The notes under the pieces are model-generated. The model searched no databases, was not told the DNA's origin, and saw only the letters and a list, made by a program, of their open reading frames with translations. A DNA stretch of 64,000 nucleotides from Agrobacterium vitis (lineage in GTDB: Bacteria > Pseudomonadota > Alphaproteobacteria > Rhizobiales > Rhizobiaceae): NCBI RefSeq assembly GCF_013426735.1, contig NZ_AP023273.1, positions 310,001 through 374,000 on the forward strand. Reading direction: 5' to 3'. The stretch's first letter is position 1; each line of letters begins with the position of its first letter. Positions 43,660-52,532 of the stretch are shown here, piece after piece. The position numbers and the translations under genes are program-made.

Positions 43660-45464
43660 CACGCAACCTCAAAGGGCGGCACGATCACCATTTGCGGCAC
43701 CGTCACCAGCCCCTTGTCGGTCATGCGGATTTCCGGGATTACCGACAGCGGGATCAGGTTGAACCCCATATAGGGAATGGTGCAGCCTGCCTTTTCCCAC
43801 TCCACTTTCAGCGCCTGGACTTCGGCTGCCACTTCATGCACCCGCTTGTCGGACATCAGGCCCGCCACCGGCAGCGGCACCATGGCCGTCACCGTGCCGT
43901 CCTGCACCACACAGACCCCGCCCTGATGCGATTCAATGGCGCGCAAAGCCACCTGCATATCGGCCTCATTGGTACCGGCGATGATGATATTGTGGCTGTC
44001 ATGACCGACGGAAGAGGCAACGGCACCGCTTTTCAGCGCGAAATTGGAAAGAAGCGCATGCGCCACATTGCCCGGCGATTTGCCGTGCCGTTCGATCACC
44101 GTCACGAAGCACAGGCCGTGGCGGGCAAAATGCGTTTCCCAGTCATTGGCTGGTTCCAGCTCGATCTTTTCATGTCCCAGGATAATACCCGGCAATTCGG
44201 TGCGGATCGTGTTGGCGATGACTTTGCTACTTGGCAGGTCCGGGGTCAGCTTCACAACCTCTGGCAGCTTGACCGTGTGATAAGCAGCATCGGGATAGCG
44301 CCAGCGGTTGGAAAGGGCGGCATCGAGAACAGGAGTTATCTTTTTGTGGTCAACCACCAGTTCGCCGCCATACCAGGTGCTGACCGGTTCAAGATCGTCA
44401 TTCAGGAGCACCAGATCGGCCCGGCGACCGCCGCCCAACCCGCCGATCTCCCCGTCCATGCCAAATCGCGTTGCGCCATGCAGTGAGCCCATGGCCCAGG
44501 CCTGCTCCCGGCTCATGCCCGCACGCCGTGCCTCGCGCACCACCCAGTCGAGGCCGAAGGCCAGCAGGTCCTCGGCGTCGCGGTCGTCGGTGCACACAGC
44601 GATGCGCTTATGCGAAGCGCCAAGCTCCGTCACCGTGCGGATCGCCTCCGGCAGCGAATGCCAGGGCGTGGTTGGCGGGCCACCGCGCAGGAAAAGCCAG
44701 ATCCCCGCCTCCAGCAGATCATCGGCAATGTCGCGGTCGATGGCTTCATGCGTATCCGTGACGCCGGATGCGGCATAGGCCGAGACGAATTCACGGCCAT
44801 AGACATGGCCCGAAACCGGCCTGCCCCGGGAAAGCGCTGCGGCCAGAATGGCATGGGCGCGCTCATCCCCCATGGTGACGGGGACGAAATCCATCTTCTC
44901 ACCCAGCGCCACCGCTTCCGGCCATGTGTCGAACAGGGCGGCGATCTTTTCCGCTGTCAGATCCCCGCCTGCCGTTTCCAGCTCCGGCGAGGTTGCAGGC
45001 ACGGTCGAGGGAACGGTGAGGAAAATCGATAGCGGCGCATGGCGGGCGTCTTCCAACATCGCCTCGACACCGGCGACATCCATGACATTGCCGATTTCGT
45101 GGCTGTCGCAGAAAATCGTCGTTGTGCCGTTGAGAAGGGCTGCCTCGGCATAGGCGCAGGCTGTGACCATGCTGGATTCAATATGGATATGCGGATCGAC
45201 CAGACCCGGTGCAAGAATACCGCCCTGCGCGTCGTAGCGTGGCACGCCCGAAGATTTCGAGCTGCCAGCCGGTTTGACGGCAGCGATCCGTCCGCCTGTG
45301 AGCCAGATTTCCCTGTTCGGCAAAATACGCTCGGAATAGGTAGAGAGAACGCGGGCACCGGTTATCACCAGATCCGGCGCGGCTCGCCCGGACGCCACAT
45401 CAGCCAAGTGCCGTGTCATGCCCGCCAGCGGGGCAATGGAAAATCGGGTTAAAGCCATCGGCAT
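43659..45464 (-). CDS. ade: Adenine deaminase
   Basis: A 601-residue Ade-family amidohydrolase that converts adenine to hypoxanthine and ammonia. [20 protein letters not shown] has the first metal ligands, and [34 protein letters not shown] and [20 protein letters not shown] are characteristic. A GAGGAG site lies 3 bases before ATG 45464 and 9 bases before ATG 45458; either could be used. Members of this family also act on other N6-substituted or 6-amino purines. It links the cluster firmly to purines. Confidence 0.92.
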   Translation of the reverse strand: MPMALTRFSIAPLAGMTRHLADVASGRAAPDLVITGARVLSTYSERILPNREIWLTGGRIAAVKPAGSSKSSGVPRYDAQGGILAPGLVDPHIHIESSMVTACAYAEAALLNGTTTIFCDSHEIGNVMDVAGVEAMLEDARHAPLSIFLTVPSTVPATSPELETAGGDLTAEKIAALFDTWPEAVALGEKMDFVPVTMGDERAHAILAAALSRGRPVSGHVYGREFVSAYAASGVTDTHEAIDRDIADDLLEAGIWLFLRGGPPTTPWHSLPEAIRTVTELGASHKRIAVCTDDRDAEDLLAFGLDWVVREARRAGMSREQAWAMGSLHGATRFGMDGEIGGLGGGRRADLVLLNDDLEPVSTWYGGELVVDHKKITPVLDAALSNRWRYPDAAYHTVKLPEVVKLTPDLPSSKVIANTIRTELPGIILGHEKIELEPANDWETHFARHGLCFVTVIERHGKSPGNVAHALLSNFALKSGAVASSVGHDSHNIIIAGTNEADMQVALRAIESHQGGVCVVQDGTVTAMVPLPVAGLMSDKRVHEVAAEVQALKVEWEKAGCTIPYMGFNLIPLSVIPEIRMTDKGLVTVPQMVIVPPFEVA

Positions 45465-45516
45465 AAACTCCTCTGATGGACAGAATGGCTAAGACCCTGC
45501 TTGCGTCCTGCCGTCA

Positions 45517-45656
45517 CAGTCTGTTCAAGAATTGCTGCTGGCCTGGCGAAAATGGTGATTTCGAGAACCGGAACGGAGCGTACTTAATGTACGTGAGTAG
45601 CGGAAGCGAAGAAATTGCCATTTGCAGACGGCCAGCGGCGATTATTGGATAGACTG
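45517..45656. repeat. 140-bp palindromic intergenic element
   Basis: The ends 45517-45543 and 45630-45656 are inverted repeats (22 of 27 match) starting CAGTCT and ending GCTGGCC. The centre holds CGTAC-TTAAT-GTACG (45579-45593) inside a second, GC-rich symmetric part. The whole unit can fold into one long hairpin. It fills the gap between the GST stop codon and the adenine deaminase gene. This resembles rhizobial palindromic elements of the RIME/REP kind; it could also act as an mRNA structure within the operon. Confidence 0.65.
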
Positions 45657-46289
45657 TTAGTGGTAATCAGGTATGCCCGGCATGGTCCGAAAGCCAGCAA
45701 CGGTGCGAAATCGCCTTATCCATCGCCGCAACGCTGGAAATTCATCGTGATCGATGCCGTAGTCGCGGCTGAGGGCAAAGCTTGGAAACAAGGCGAGATC
45801 GGCAATGGTCGGCCCTGCCCCAGCGAACCATTCGCAGCCATCCATCTGGCGCAGCGTCATATGGTCGTCCATGATCCGGAACGCGGCGCGCGAGGACGCT
45901 TTCAACACCTCAAAATCACCCGGTCCGCCAAACAGCGCCACCCGCCGGGCCGTGACAGCACAGCCGAGCGGCGCGGCTGAAAACAGCGTCCATTGCATGA
46001 CGCCGCCAAAGATAGCCGGATCGAGCGGCAGCCATGTGCCGGAGGGATCATAGACCCTGGCCAGATGGGCAAGAATGGCCTGCGTGCCGTAAAGCACCTG
46101 CTCGCCATCCTTCAGCACCGGAAGCTCCCCCAGCGGATTGAGCGCCAGCATTGCCGGGGACTGTTCCTCCCGGCCCGGCACCATATCGATGGCGAGGGTT
46201 TCATAGGCTACATCAAGACAGGACAGCAGCAGACGCACCCGGTAGCAGTTCTCGTCCAGATCGTAATTGTAAAGCGTGATCGCAGACAT
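45657..46289 (-). CDS. Glutathione S-transferase family protein (possible NdmE-like partner)
   Basis: A 210-residue GST-fold protein. The N-terminal thioredoxin-like domain includes ITLYNYDLDENCYRVRLLLS and NPLGELPVLKDGEQVLYGT (with the cis-proline Val-Pro that binds glutathione), and a helical C-terminal domain follows. Its ATG overlaps the stop of the Rieske gene (TGATG), so the two are translationally coupled. In caffeine N7-demethylation NdmE, a GST homologue, holds a Rieske-less oxygenase and its Rieske-bearing reductase together; the same structural role is proposed here. A catalytic GST role is the alternative. Confidence 0.87.
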   Translation of the reverse strand: MSAITLYNYDLDENCYRVRLLLSCLDVAYETLAIDMVPGREEQSPAMLALNPLGELPVLKDGEQVLYGTQAILAHLARVYDPSGTWLPLDPAIFGGVMQWTLFSAAPLGCAVTARRVALFGGPGDFEVLKASSRAAFRIMDDHMTLRQMDGCEWFAGAGPTIADLALFPSFALSRDYGIDHDEFPALRRWIRRFRTVAGFRTMPGIPDYH

Positions 46290-46981
46290 CAGGCCACCTG
46301 TGCCAAGGCGGAAGGTGCCTCAAGTGTCAGGCGTAGCGCCTCTGCCCAGCGGGCAAGCGCCGGTCTCAATGCCGCAGACCCTGCATCTGTCACCAGATGG
46401 AGGGCAAGCCTTCCGGCGGAGATCACTTGAACTGCAATCGCAACACGTAGATCACCAGCCACAAGCCGCCAGGCGTTGGCAGTAAGAATCTCGAAACTTG
46501 CAGGCAGAATTCCTTCTTTGGTGGGGAGTTGCGCTTCCTTCAGCACATTCATGGCCTGTTGCATGGTACAATCGGCATAAAGGCTACGCACGCTTAAGCC
46601 CACACCAAGATCCGGGATGATGGTCACGTCGGCACGATCGGCAAGCGCTGCCCAGATCACGCCATTGCGCTCCTCGGCGGCATAGGTCGTCACCCGGATG
46701 GTCTTCGGTACATCCAGATCGGGATGGGCCGGGATATGGGTGCATTGTCCCGCCGTATCATAGGACCATCCGTGGTAGAGACAGGCAATATGGTCGCCCC
46801 GCACGAAGCCAAAGCTCATCCGCATGCCGCGATGCGGACAGCGGTCTTCCCAGACATGCACGGTCCCCTTGGCATCGCGCCAGACGACGATTTCCGCACC
46901 ATCAACGACAGCACCAGCCGAGGTTCCCGGCTCGATAGATGAAGACAGTGCCACTGGCACCCATGCTGTTTCAATGCTCAT
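46289..46981 (-). CDS. Stand-alone Rieske [2Fe-2S] protein with unknown C-terminal domain
   Basis: A 230-residue protein. Residues ~1-115 are a complete oxygenase-type Rieske domain with ligands C48 and H50 (EDRCPHRGMRMS) and C67 and H70 (ACLYHGWSY). Residues ~120-230 (LSVRSLYADCTMQQAMNVLK, LPTKEGILPASFEILTANAW) do not contain the Asp-His-His iron site and I do not recognise the fold. The protein thus has the cluster but no oxygenase site, the mirror image of 37613-38479 and 52533-53384. It probably delivers electrons to those subunits. ATG 46981 follows AAGGGG; the upstream open frame is rejected. Confidence 0.85.
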   Translation of the reverse strand: MSIETAWVPVALSSSIEPGTSAGAVVDGAEIVVWRDAKGTVHVWEDRCPHRGMRMSFGFVRGDHIACLYHGWSYDTAGQCTHIPAHPDLDVPKTIRVTTYAAEERNGVIWAALADRADVTIIPDLGVGLSVRSLYADCTMQQAMNVLKEAQLPTKEGILPASFEILTANAWRLVAGDLRVAIAVQVISAGRLALHLVTDAGSAALRPALARWAEALRLTLEAPSALAQVA

Positions 46982-47033
46982 GACCCCTTCACCTTTCAAA
47001 AACTCCCTGTCTCGCACTCTCAAACCTGTGCCG

Positions 47034-47267
47034 TCATGAAAGCCGCCGGACATCGCGCACGATGCAGTCGGTCGGGCCAAGGCTACAGGCCATTTCAAAC
47101 ATATCGACCAAGGCCTCCTGCCCGATGACGCAAACCGCAACGCGGCTTTCGCTGCAAGCCTCGACATCAATGCCGATATCGAGCCTGCCAGCGCGATGGC
47201 GGGCAAAGTTCAGGAAACTGTGGCAGTTAAAATCTCCCTCGAACACCAGATTAACCGTCAGGCTCAT
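47034..47267 (-). CDS. Small acylphosphatase-like protein, probably not catalytic
   Basis: A 77-residue protein, first gene of the leftward unit. MSLTVNLVFEGDFNCHSFLN, FARHRAGRLDIGIDV and ALVDMFEMACSLGPTDCIV follow the acylphosphatase fold pattern, including the Gly-Pro near the end. The catalytic arginine expected after GxGF is replaced (SFLNF) and the asparagine of the W-V-R-N position is not seen, so acyl-phosphate hydrolysis is unlikely. It is cysteine-rich (four Cys). It precedes the Rieske gene by 52 bases and may be an accessory or assembly protein. The gene call is moderately certain and the fold assignment tentative. Confidence 0.55.
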   Translation of the reverse strand: MSLTVNLVFEGDFNCHSFLNFARHRAGRLDIGIDVEACSESRVAVCVIGQEALVDMFEMACSLGPTDCIVRDVRRLS

Positions 47268-47741
47268 CGCGGATCCACCATTGCTGGCACAGCATGTATT
47301 GACTCAACCTCAGGCTCAATCCTGCGCAATATTTCGTCTCCGATTGACCGTTTCAAACGCATAAGATTAAATCTTGTGCATGCCTGATTTTTATTCAGTC
47401 TAACGTCAGGAGAAGCAGGCTTACAAGCATTTTTTTCAGCCAAGATGTTGCCTTTGACGCATCATCTTGATCGATTTTTTTCGACTATGCGGAACACCAG
47501 CGATTTGAAAAGGTCAAAGCCGATTGGAATGGGGTTGAACATCAGCGCGATGAACAACCCAGCATGGATGACCGCGTCCGACCAAGACCGATGCTGATAT
47601 GGATACCGAAGTGTCGGTCGTTGAATTTCGCCATCTGGCACGGTTGTTGCGTCAGAAAGCACGGCAGGTGGATGCGGATCGCCGCGTTCCAACCGGTAGA
47701 GTTCGACAAAACCAGTTCAACAAAAACATATGGGGGTTCCA
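47268..47741. other. Divergent promoter region of the purine-type cluster
   Basis: These 474 bases separate the 13-gene leftward unit from the BMP importer unit and should contain both promoters. A LysR-type palindrome lies at 47361-47377. Small open frames at 47462-47742 on either strand show no family features and are not called. The sequence is more AT-rich than its surroundings between 47340 and 47540. Confidence 0.65.
47361..47377. promoter_or_regulatory. Candidate LysR operator ATAAGATTAAATCTTGT
   Basis: AAGATT-A-AATCTT is a perfect 6-1-6 dyad, extended imperfectly on both sides and fitting the T-N11-A form used by LysR regulators. It lies about 95 bases upstream of the leftward unit and about 365 bases before the importer gene. 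The LysR at 42709-43659 is the natural candidate to bind it. Confidence 0.45.
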
Positions 47742-48854
47742 ATGATCGACCTGCGCAGCCTTTCCCGTCGCGGTTTTCTCAACATGGCGGCAGCCGGCAG
47801 CGCCTCGCTGGCGCTTCCCGGCATGGTGCGCTCTGCCGCAGCCGCAAGTGCCCTGCCTGCTATAAAGGAAGAGAATGCTGTGATCGGCTTCGGCCATGTC
47901 GGCCCGGTGACGGATGAAGGCTGGACCTGGTCGCACCATCAGGGTGTTCTCGCCGTCAAGGAAAAGTTCCCTAAGCTGAAGAAGATCCTCGAAGTCGAGA
48001 ACGTGCCCTATTCGGCGGATGCCACCCGCACCTATCGGCAATTCGTGTCGGAAGGCGCGAACATGATTTTCGATACGTCGTCTACCGGCGACTTCCTGCA
48101 TGACGTGGTGCGCCGCGCCAAGGACACCGCCTTCATGGAATGCAATGGCCATGTGACGATGGACAATCTCGGCTGGTATTATATGGCCCATTGGTATCCA
48201 ACCTATGTGGTCGGCGTTGCCGCCGGGCATCTGTCGAAAACCGGCAAGCTCGGTTACGTCGCCTCCTTCCCGGTTGCCTCGGTCTATGCCTCGACCAATG
48301 CCTTCCTGATGGGCGCACGCACCGTCAACCCCAATGCCACCTGCCAGACCATCACCATCAATTCCTGGTTCGATCCGCAGGCCGCCGCCCAGGCTGGCAC
48401 CGCGCTGATCGACAATGGCTGTGATTTCCTGTTCGGCATCATGGATGAAGCCGCCTATCTCCAAGTGGCCGAAAAACGCGGCGTCTGGGCTGCGATGTGG
48501 AACACCGACATCCGCCGCTATGGCCCCAATTCCTACGTGTCCTCGATCATTATCGACTTCAAGGAGTTCTATATCGATCAGGTCCGCAAGCGGCTGGCAG
48601 GCGAATGGTCGCCTTCGGAAAGCATCTTCGCCATGGGCGCAGGCGTTGACCGCGATAGCTGGGGCGCCAAGGTTCCCGCCGAAGTCGGCAAGGCGGCAGA
48701 CGATATACGCACGAAAATCCTCGGCGGCTGGTCGCCGTTTGTCGGCGAATTGAAGGACGCCAAGGGTGCGGTGCGGGTGGCCAAGGGCCAGAAGATGACC
48801 GAACTCGAGCTTTATAATTGGGATTGGTCGGTGGAAGGCGTCACGGGGCTTTAA
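47742..48854 (+). CDS. BMP-family ABC transporter solute-binding protein (purine/nucleoside type)
   Basis: A 370-residue binding protein. The N-terminus SLSRRGFLNMAAAGSASLAL is a clear twin-arginine signal, cleaved near residue 34. The mature part (IGFGHVGPVTDEGWTWSHHQ, GANMIFDTSSTGDFLHDVV) is the BMP/PnrA/TmpC fold, which binds nucleosides or purine bases. ATG 47742 has GGGGG five bases before it; ATG 47730 is in frame. It heads the importer operon, and a hairpin follows its stop. Purine deaminases on both sides support a purine-type ligand. Confidence 0.92.
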   Translation: MIDLRSLSRRGFLNMAAAGSASLALPGMVRSAAAASALPAIKEENAVIGFGHVGPVTDEGWTWSHHQGVLAVKEKFPKLKKILEVENVPYSADATRTYRQFVSEGANMIFDTSSTGDFLHDVVRRAKDTAFMECNGHVTMDNLGWYYMAHWYPTYVVGVAAGHLSKTGKLGYVASFPVASVYASTNAFLMGARTVNPNATCQTITINSWFDPQAAAQAGTALIDNGCDFLFGIMDEAAYLQVAEKRGVWAAMWNTDIRRYGPNSYVSSIIIDFKEFYIDQVRKRLAGEWSPSESIFAMGAGVDRDSWGAKVPAEVGKAADDIRTKILGGWSPFVGELKDAKGAVRVAKGQKMTELELYNWDWSVEGVTGL

Positions 48855-48874
48855 GGCACCCGACGAAATATAGA

Positions 48875-48896
48875 GGCCGGGCGATGATGCCCGGCC
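48875..48896 (+). terminator. Hairpin between the binding-protein and ATPase genes
   Basis: Perfect 8-bp arms GGCCGGGC and GCCCGGCC around GATGAT, 20 bases after the BMP stop, with no T-run beyond CCTTC. It probably stabilises the message of the binding protein or causes partial termination so that it is made in excess. Confidence 0.6.
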
Positions 48897-48927
48897 CTTC
48901 GCAGTCTCTCATGCCGGTGTGCCGAGA

Positions 48928-50523
48928 ATGAATGAACATCCTGCGAAATTTGCAGTGCCGACGGGGGCAGCCCCTATCGTCCAGTTGAAAGGCATTGCCA
49001 AATATTTCCCCGGCGTCATCGCCAATCGCGATGTCGATCTTGAGGTCATGCCTGGTGAGATCCATGCGCTGCTGGGGGAAAATGGCGCTGGCAAATCGAC
49101 GCTGATGAATATCCTGACCGGCATTTATCAGCCGGATGCGGGCGAGATCATCATCGAGGGCTATGCAAGGCAATTTACCGGACCGCAACAGGCGATTGCC
49201 GCAGGCATTGGCATGATCCATCAGCATTTCAAGCTGGTGAATGCCTTCACCGTTGCGGAAAACATTCATCTCGGCTGGAGTGAGACACCCCGCCGTGCCT
49301 CGGCCCTAGTTCTGGAGGAACGCACCGCAGAGCTCGCAGCCAGGTTCAACCTTCAGGTCAAGCCTTCGGCGCGGATAACAGAGCTTTCGACCGGCGAACA
49401 GCAGCGAGTGGAAATCCTGCGGGTACTGGCCCGCAAGGCCCGTGTGCTGATCCTCGATGAGCCGACTGCCGTGCTCACACCGCTTGAGGCGCGTGAACTG
49501 TTCAAGGCCTTGCGCGATTTCGCCTCCACCGGCAATGCGGTGATCTTCATCTCCCATAAGCTGGATGAAGTGCTGGAAATTTCCGACCGGGTGACGATCC
49601 TGCGCGGCGGGCAAAAGGTCGGCACCGAGCTTTCCGCCGATTGCAGCCCGGCCAAGCTGGCACGGCTGATGGTTGGGCGCGATATCGTGCTGGCCGATAT
49701 GCGGGGCCGTCCGCAAGGGGGCGCCGCGCTATCGTCTGCTCCTGTCATGCGGGTCAGCACAGTGACGGCGCTGGACGATAGCGGACGGCAGGCCTTGCAC
49801 GATATTTCCCTTGATCTGCGTGCAGGCGAAATCCTCGGGATTGCCGGGGTGGCAGGCAATGGTCAGCGTGAACTGTCGCAGGTCCTGACCGGCACGCGGC
49901 CCATTGCCTCCGGCATGATCGAGATCGACGGCGAAGCGGTTGGCCACGCGAATGCCGCCGATTTCGTGCGGCGCGGCATCGGTCATATCCCGGAAGACCG
50001 GCTCCAAAGCGGCTTGGCACCGGGGCTGTCGATCACCGTCAATGCTGTGATGCGCGAATATGGCAAACCGCCAGTCACCGTTGGCGGGCTGTTTCGTCCC
50101 TCCGCCGCCAAGGCACTGGCCCGCAGCATCGCCAGCGTCGCAGAGGTCGCCATCCCGGATTTCGCCATGCCGATCCGCAATCTGTCCGGTGGCAACCAGC
50201 AAAGGCTGGTGGCGCGGCGTGAAATACGGATCGCCACGAAAATCCTGGTCGCCGCCTATCCGAGCCGAGGGCTGGATGTCGGGGCGATCAATACCATGCT
50301 GCGCTATATCGTTGACCTGCGCAATGCAGGCGCAGGTATCCTGCTGATCTCGGAGGAGCTTGAAGAATTGCTGAACCTCTCCGACCGCATCGCCGTGCTC
50401 TATGAGGGGCGGATCATGGGCATCGTCGAGAATGACAGCACCGATATCGAGCAGATCGGCCTGATGATGGGCGGGCGACAGCTTCAGCCGGGCCAGTTGG
50501 CAGGAGGCACGCAGCATGGCTAG
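48928..50523 (+). CDS. BMP-type (NupA-like) ABC transporter ATP-binding protein, two ATPase domains
   Basis: A 531-residue double ATPase. The first domain has Walker A LLGENGAGKST, signature ELSTGEQQRVEILR and Walker B VLILDEPTAVLTPLE. The second has a degenerate Walker A (GIAGVAGNGQREL) and signature NLSGGNQQR, with LVAAYPSRGLDVGA replacing a standard Walker B, as is normal in this family. ATG 48928 is preferred over GTG 48919. It overlaps the first permease gene by 8 bases. Confidence 0.93.
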   Translation: MNEHPAKFAVPTGAAPIVQLKGIAKYFPGVIANRDVDLEVMPGEIHALLGENGAGKSTLMNILTGIYQPDAGEIIIEGYARQFTGPQQAIAAGIGMIHQHFKLVNAFTVAENIHLGWSETPRRASALVLEERTAELAARFNLQVKPSARITELSTGEQQRVEILRVLARKARVLILDEPTAVLTPLEARELFKALRDFASTGNAVIFISHKLDEVLEISDRVTILRGGQKVGTELSADCSPAKLARLMVGRDIVLADMRGRPQGGAALSSAPVMRVSTVTALDDSGRQALHDISLDLRAGEILGIAGVAGNGQRELSQVLTGTRPIASGMIEIDGEAVGHANAADFVRRGIGHIPEDRLQSGLAPGLSITVNAVMREYGKPPVTVGGLFRPSAAKALARSIASVAEVAIPDFAMPIRNLSGGNQQRLVARREIRIATKILVAAYPSRGLDVGAINTMLRYIVDLRNAGAGILLISEELEELLNLSDRIAVLYEGRIMGIVENDSTDIEQIGLMMGGRQLQPGQLAGGTQHG

Positions 50524-51562
50524 TCTTCGCCTGCAACGCTTCCCTTCAGCAACGCCCACTGCCGCCCTTGGCGCACGCGTGGCGGCTATCGCGCTGGCGC
50601 TGTTGATCGCGGGCGTCATTCTGGCTATCGCGGGCAAAAGCCCTGTTAACCTTGGCATTCAGGTGGTTTCGTCCTCGCTCGGCTCCAGCTTCGGCCTGGA
50701 AGATCTCGGCCTTCTGGTTATCCCGCTGATCCTGACCGGCCTTTCCGTCACGGTCGCGCAACAGATCGGCGCCTGGAATATCGGGGCGGAAGGGCAATTT
50801 TACGCAGGTGCCTTCGCCGCAAGCGCCGTAGGCCTTTTTGTACCGCTGCCGGAAGGCTGGAGCCTGGTGGCGATGTTTTTCGCCGGAGCGGTTGGCGGAA
50901 GCGTCTGGATCGTCATTCCCGCCCTTGCCCGTGCCTATGCCAATGTCAACGAGCTGATCACCACGCTGCTGCTGAATTTCGTTGCTATCCTGATGGTCTA
51001 TTACGTCTCCACGGATGCCTGGCGCGAACGCGGCGGCGTCGCCAATTCTGCCACGCCGCGCATCAAGGCCGAAATGCCGGAATTCTGGGGCCTCGTGCAT
51101 TGGGGCCTGCCGATTGCCGTGCTTCTCGCGCTGGCCATGGCGGCGCTGCTGGCCTTTACCCGCTGGGGTTATGAGGTGCGGCTGATCGGCTCCAATCCGC
51201 ACGCCGGAGACTATGCGGGCATTGCCGCCCGCCGCCATCTGATCACCGTCATGCTGCTATCGGGGGCAATCGCCGGTCTGGCGGGCATGTTGGAAGTGGC
51301 CGGAACAGTGCATCGTCTTCAAGGCGGTATTTCCAACAATTACGGTTATCTCGGTATCATGGTCGCGGTGCTGGCGCGGGGTTCGTGTATCGGGGTTATC
51401 TTTGCGGGCGCGCTGATGGCCTTCATTCTCAATTCGGGCATTATCCTGCAAACGCAGGGACTGACCACTTCGACCGTACTGGCAATCACCGGCCTCATCC
51501 TCTTCCTGACGGCCATCGGCGACGAGATCTCCCATTACCGCATCGTCCGCGACAAGACCTGA
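50516..51562 (+). CDS. BMP-type ABC transporter permease 1 (NupB/BmpD-like)
   Basis: A 348-residue membrane protein of the BPD_transp_2 group, with about nine hydrophobic helices. IGAWNIGAEGQFYAGAFAAS and IGSNPHAGDYAGI are family motifs. It forms a channel with the next gene product. The start overlaps the ATPase gene and the stop is 11 bases before the second permease. Sugar (Rbs-type) permeases share the fold, but the BMP-type binding protein indicates nucleosides or bases. Confidence 0.92.
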   Translation: MASLRLQRFPSATPTAALGARVAAIALALLIAGVILAIAGKSPVNLGIQVVSSSLGSSFGLEDLGLLVIPLILTGLSVTVAQQIGAWNIGAEGQFYAGAFAASAVGLFVPLPEGWSLVAMFFAGAVGGSVWIVIPALARAYANVNELITTLLLNFVAILMVYYVSTDAWRERGGVANSATPRIKAEMPEFWGLVHWGLPIAVLLALAMAALLAFTRWGYEVRLIGSNPHAGDYAGIAARRHLITVMLLSGAIAGLAGMLEVAGTVHRLQGGISNNYGYLGIMVAVLARGSCIGVIFAGALMAFILNSGIILQTQGLTTSTVLAITGLILFLTAIGDEISHYRIVRDKT

Positions 51563-51573
51563 AAGGACCCGCA

Positions 51574-52509
51574 ATGGAACTGTTGACCGGACTTCTGACC
51601 ACCGCCTTTCTGGCTGGCGGCGTCTTGGCGCTGGCGGCCATGGGCGAAGTGCTGGCCGAGCGGGTCGGTGTCGTCAATCTCGGTGTCGAAGGGCTGATCG
51701 CCATGGGAGCGATCACCGCTGTTGCCACCGTCACCGCCTTTCCGTCGCCCATCCTCGGCTTTTTGGCGGCGCTTGCCGTCGGTGCCTTGTTCGGCGTGGT
51801 GTTTGCCTTGGCGACGGTAACGATCAGGGCCAATCAGGTGCTTTGCGGGCTGGCATTGACCTTGATCGGCACCGGCCTTGCCCAGACGATTGGTAAATCC
51901 TATTCCGGCATGCCGGTCCCGGCGACATTCCAGGGCATCAAGATGCCGATCCTCTCGGAGATCCCCATCCTCGGACCGGCCTTTTTCAGCCAGAATATTC
52001 TCGTCTACCTGATCTACATCATCCTGCCGCTGGGCCTGTCCTTTCTGATGTTTCGCACCCGCCACGGGCTCAACATGCGCGCCGTTGGCGAAAATCCGGC
52101 GGCTGCCGATGCGGCGGGCATTCCGGTCCATCGCATCCGCTTTGCCTATGTCTGCGCGGGCGCGGCGCTTGCCTCAGGTGCGGGCGCCTATCTGGTTCTG
52201 GCTTTCGTGCCATCCTGGTCGGATGGCGTGGTGGCCGGGCGTGGCTGGATCGCCGTGGCGCTGGTGATCTTTGCCGGATACCGGCCCATTCCAGCCGCTC
52301 TATCCGGCCTGCTGTTCGGCTTTATCACCGCGCTTGGCTTCGTTGGACAGGCGCGCGGCTGGCCGATTGCTCCGGCCTTTTTGTCGATGCTTCCCTATGC
52401 CGGAACCATCGCCTTCATTATCGTGCCTGTGATCGCCTGGCAGCGCATGCGCCGGTTGATGGCGGCACCCGCCGCCCTTGGCCTGCCCTATTACCGCAGC
52501 CTTCGTTGA
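51574..52509 (+). CDS. BMP-type ABC transporter permease 2 (NupC/BmpE-like)
   Basis: A 311-residue membrane protein. GEVLAERVGVVNLGVEGLIA and MRAVGENPAAADAAGI are the motifs of the second permease in nucleoside importers. ATG 51574 follows AAAGGA. The next gene, a Rieske-less oxygenase subunit, begins 23 bases later with its own ribosome site, so transport and modification are co-expressed. Confidence 0.92.
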   Translation: MELLTGLLTTAFLAGGVLALAAMGEVLAERVGVVNLGVEGLIAMGAITAVATVTAFPSPILGFLAALAVGALFGVVFALATVTIRANQVLCGLALTLIGTGLAQTIGKSYSGMPVPATFQGIKMPILSEIPILGPAFFSQNILVYLIYIILPLGLSFLMFRTRHGLNMRAVGENPAAADAAGIPVHRIRFAYVCAGAALASGAGAYLVLAFVPSWSDGVVAGRGWIAVALVIFAGYRPIPAALSGLLFGFITALGFVGQARGWPIAPAFLSMLPYAGTIAFIIVPVIAWQRMRRLMAAPAALGLPYYRSLR

Positions 52510-52532
52510 CCAAGGATGCAGGGAGAAACCCA

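Noticed and set aside
46289..46981. Reading the Rieske protein as a truncated, broken oxygenase gene
   Set aside because: The frame is intact, it has its own ribosome site, is coupled to the GST gene, and the region after the Rieske domain does not resemble the start of an oxygenase catalytic domain.
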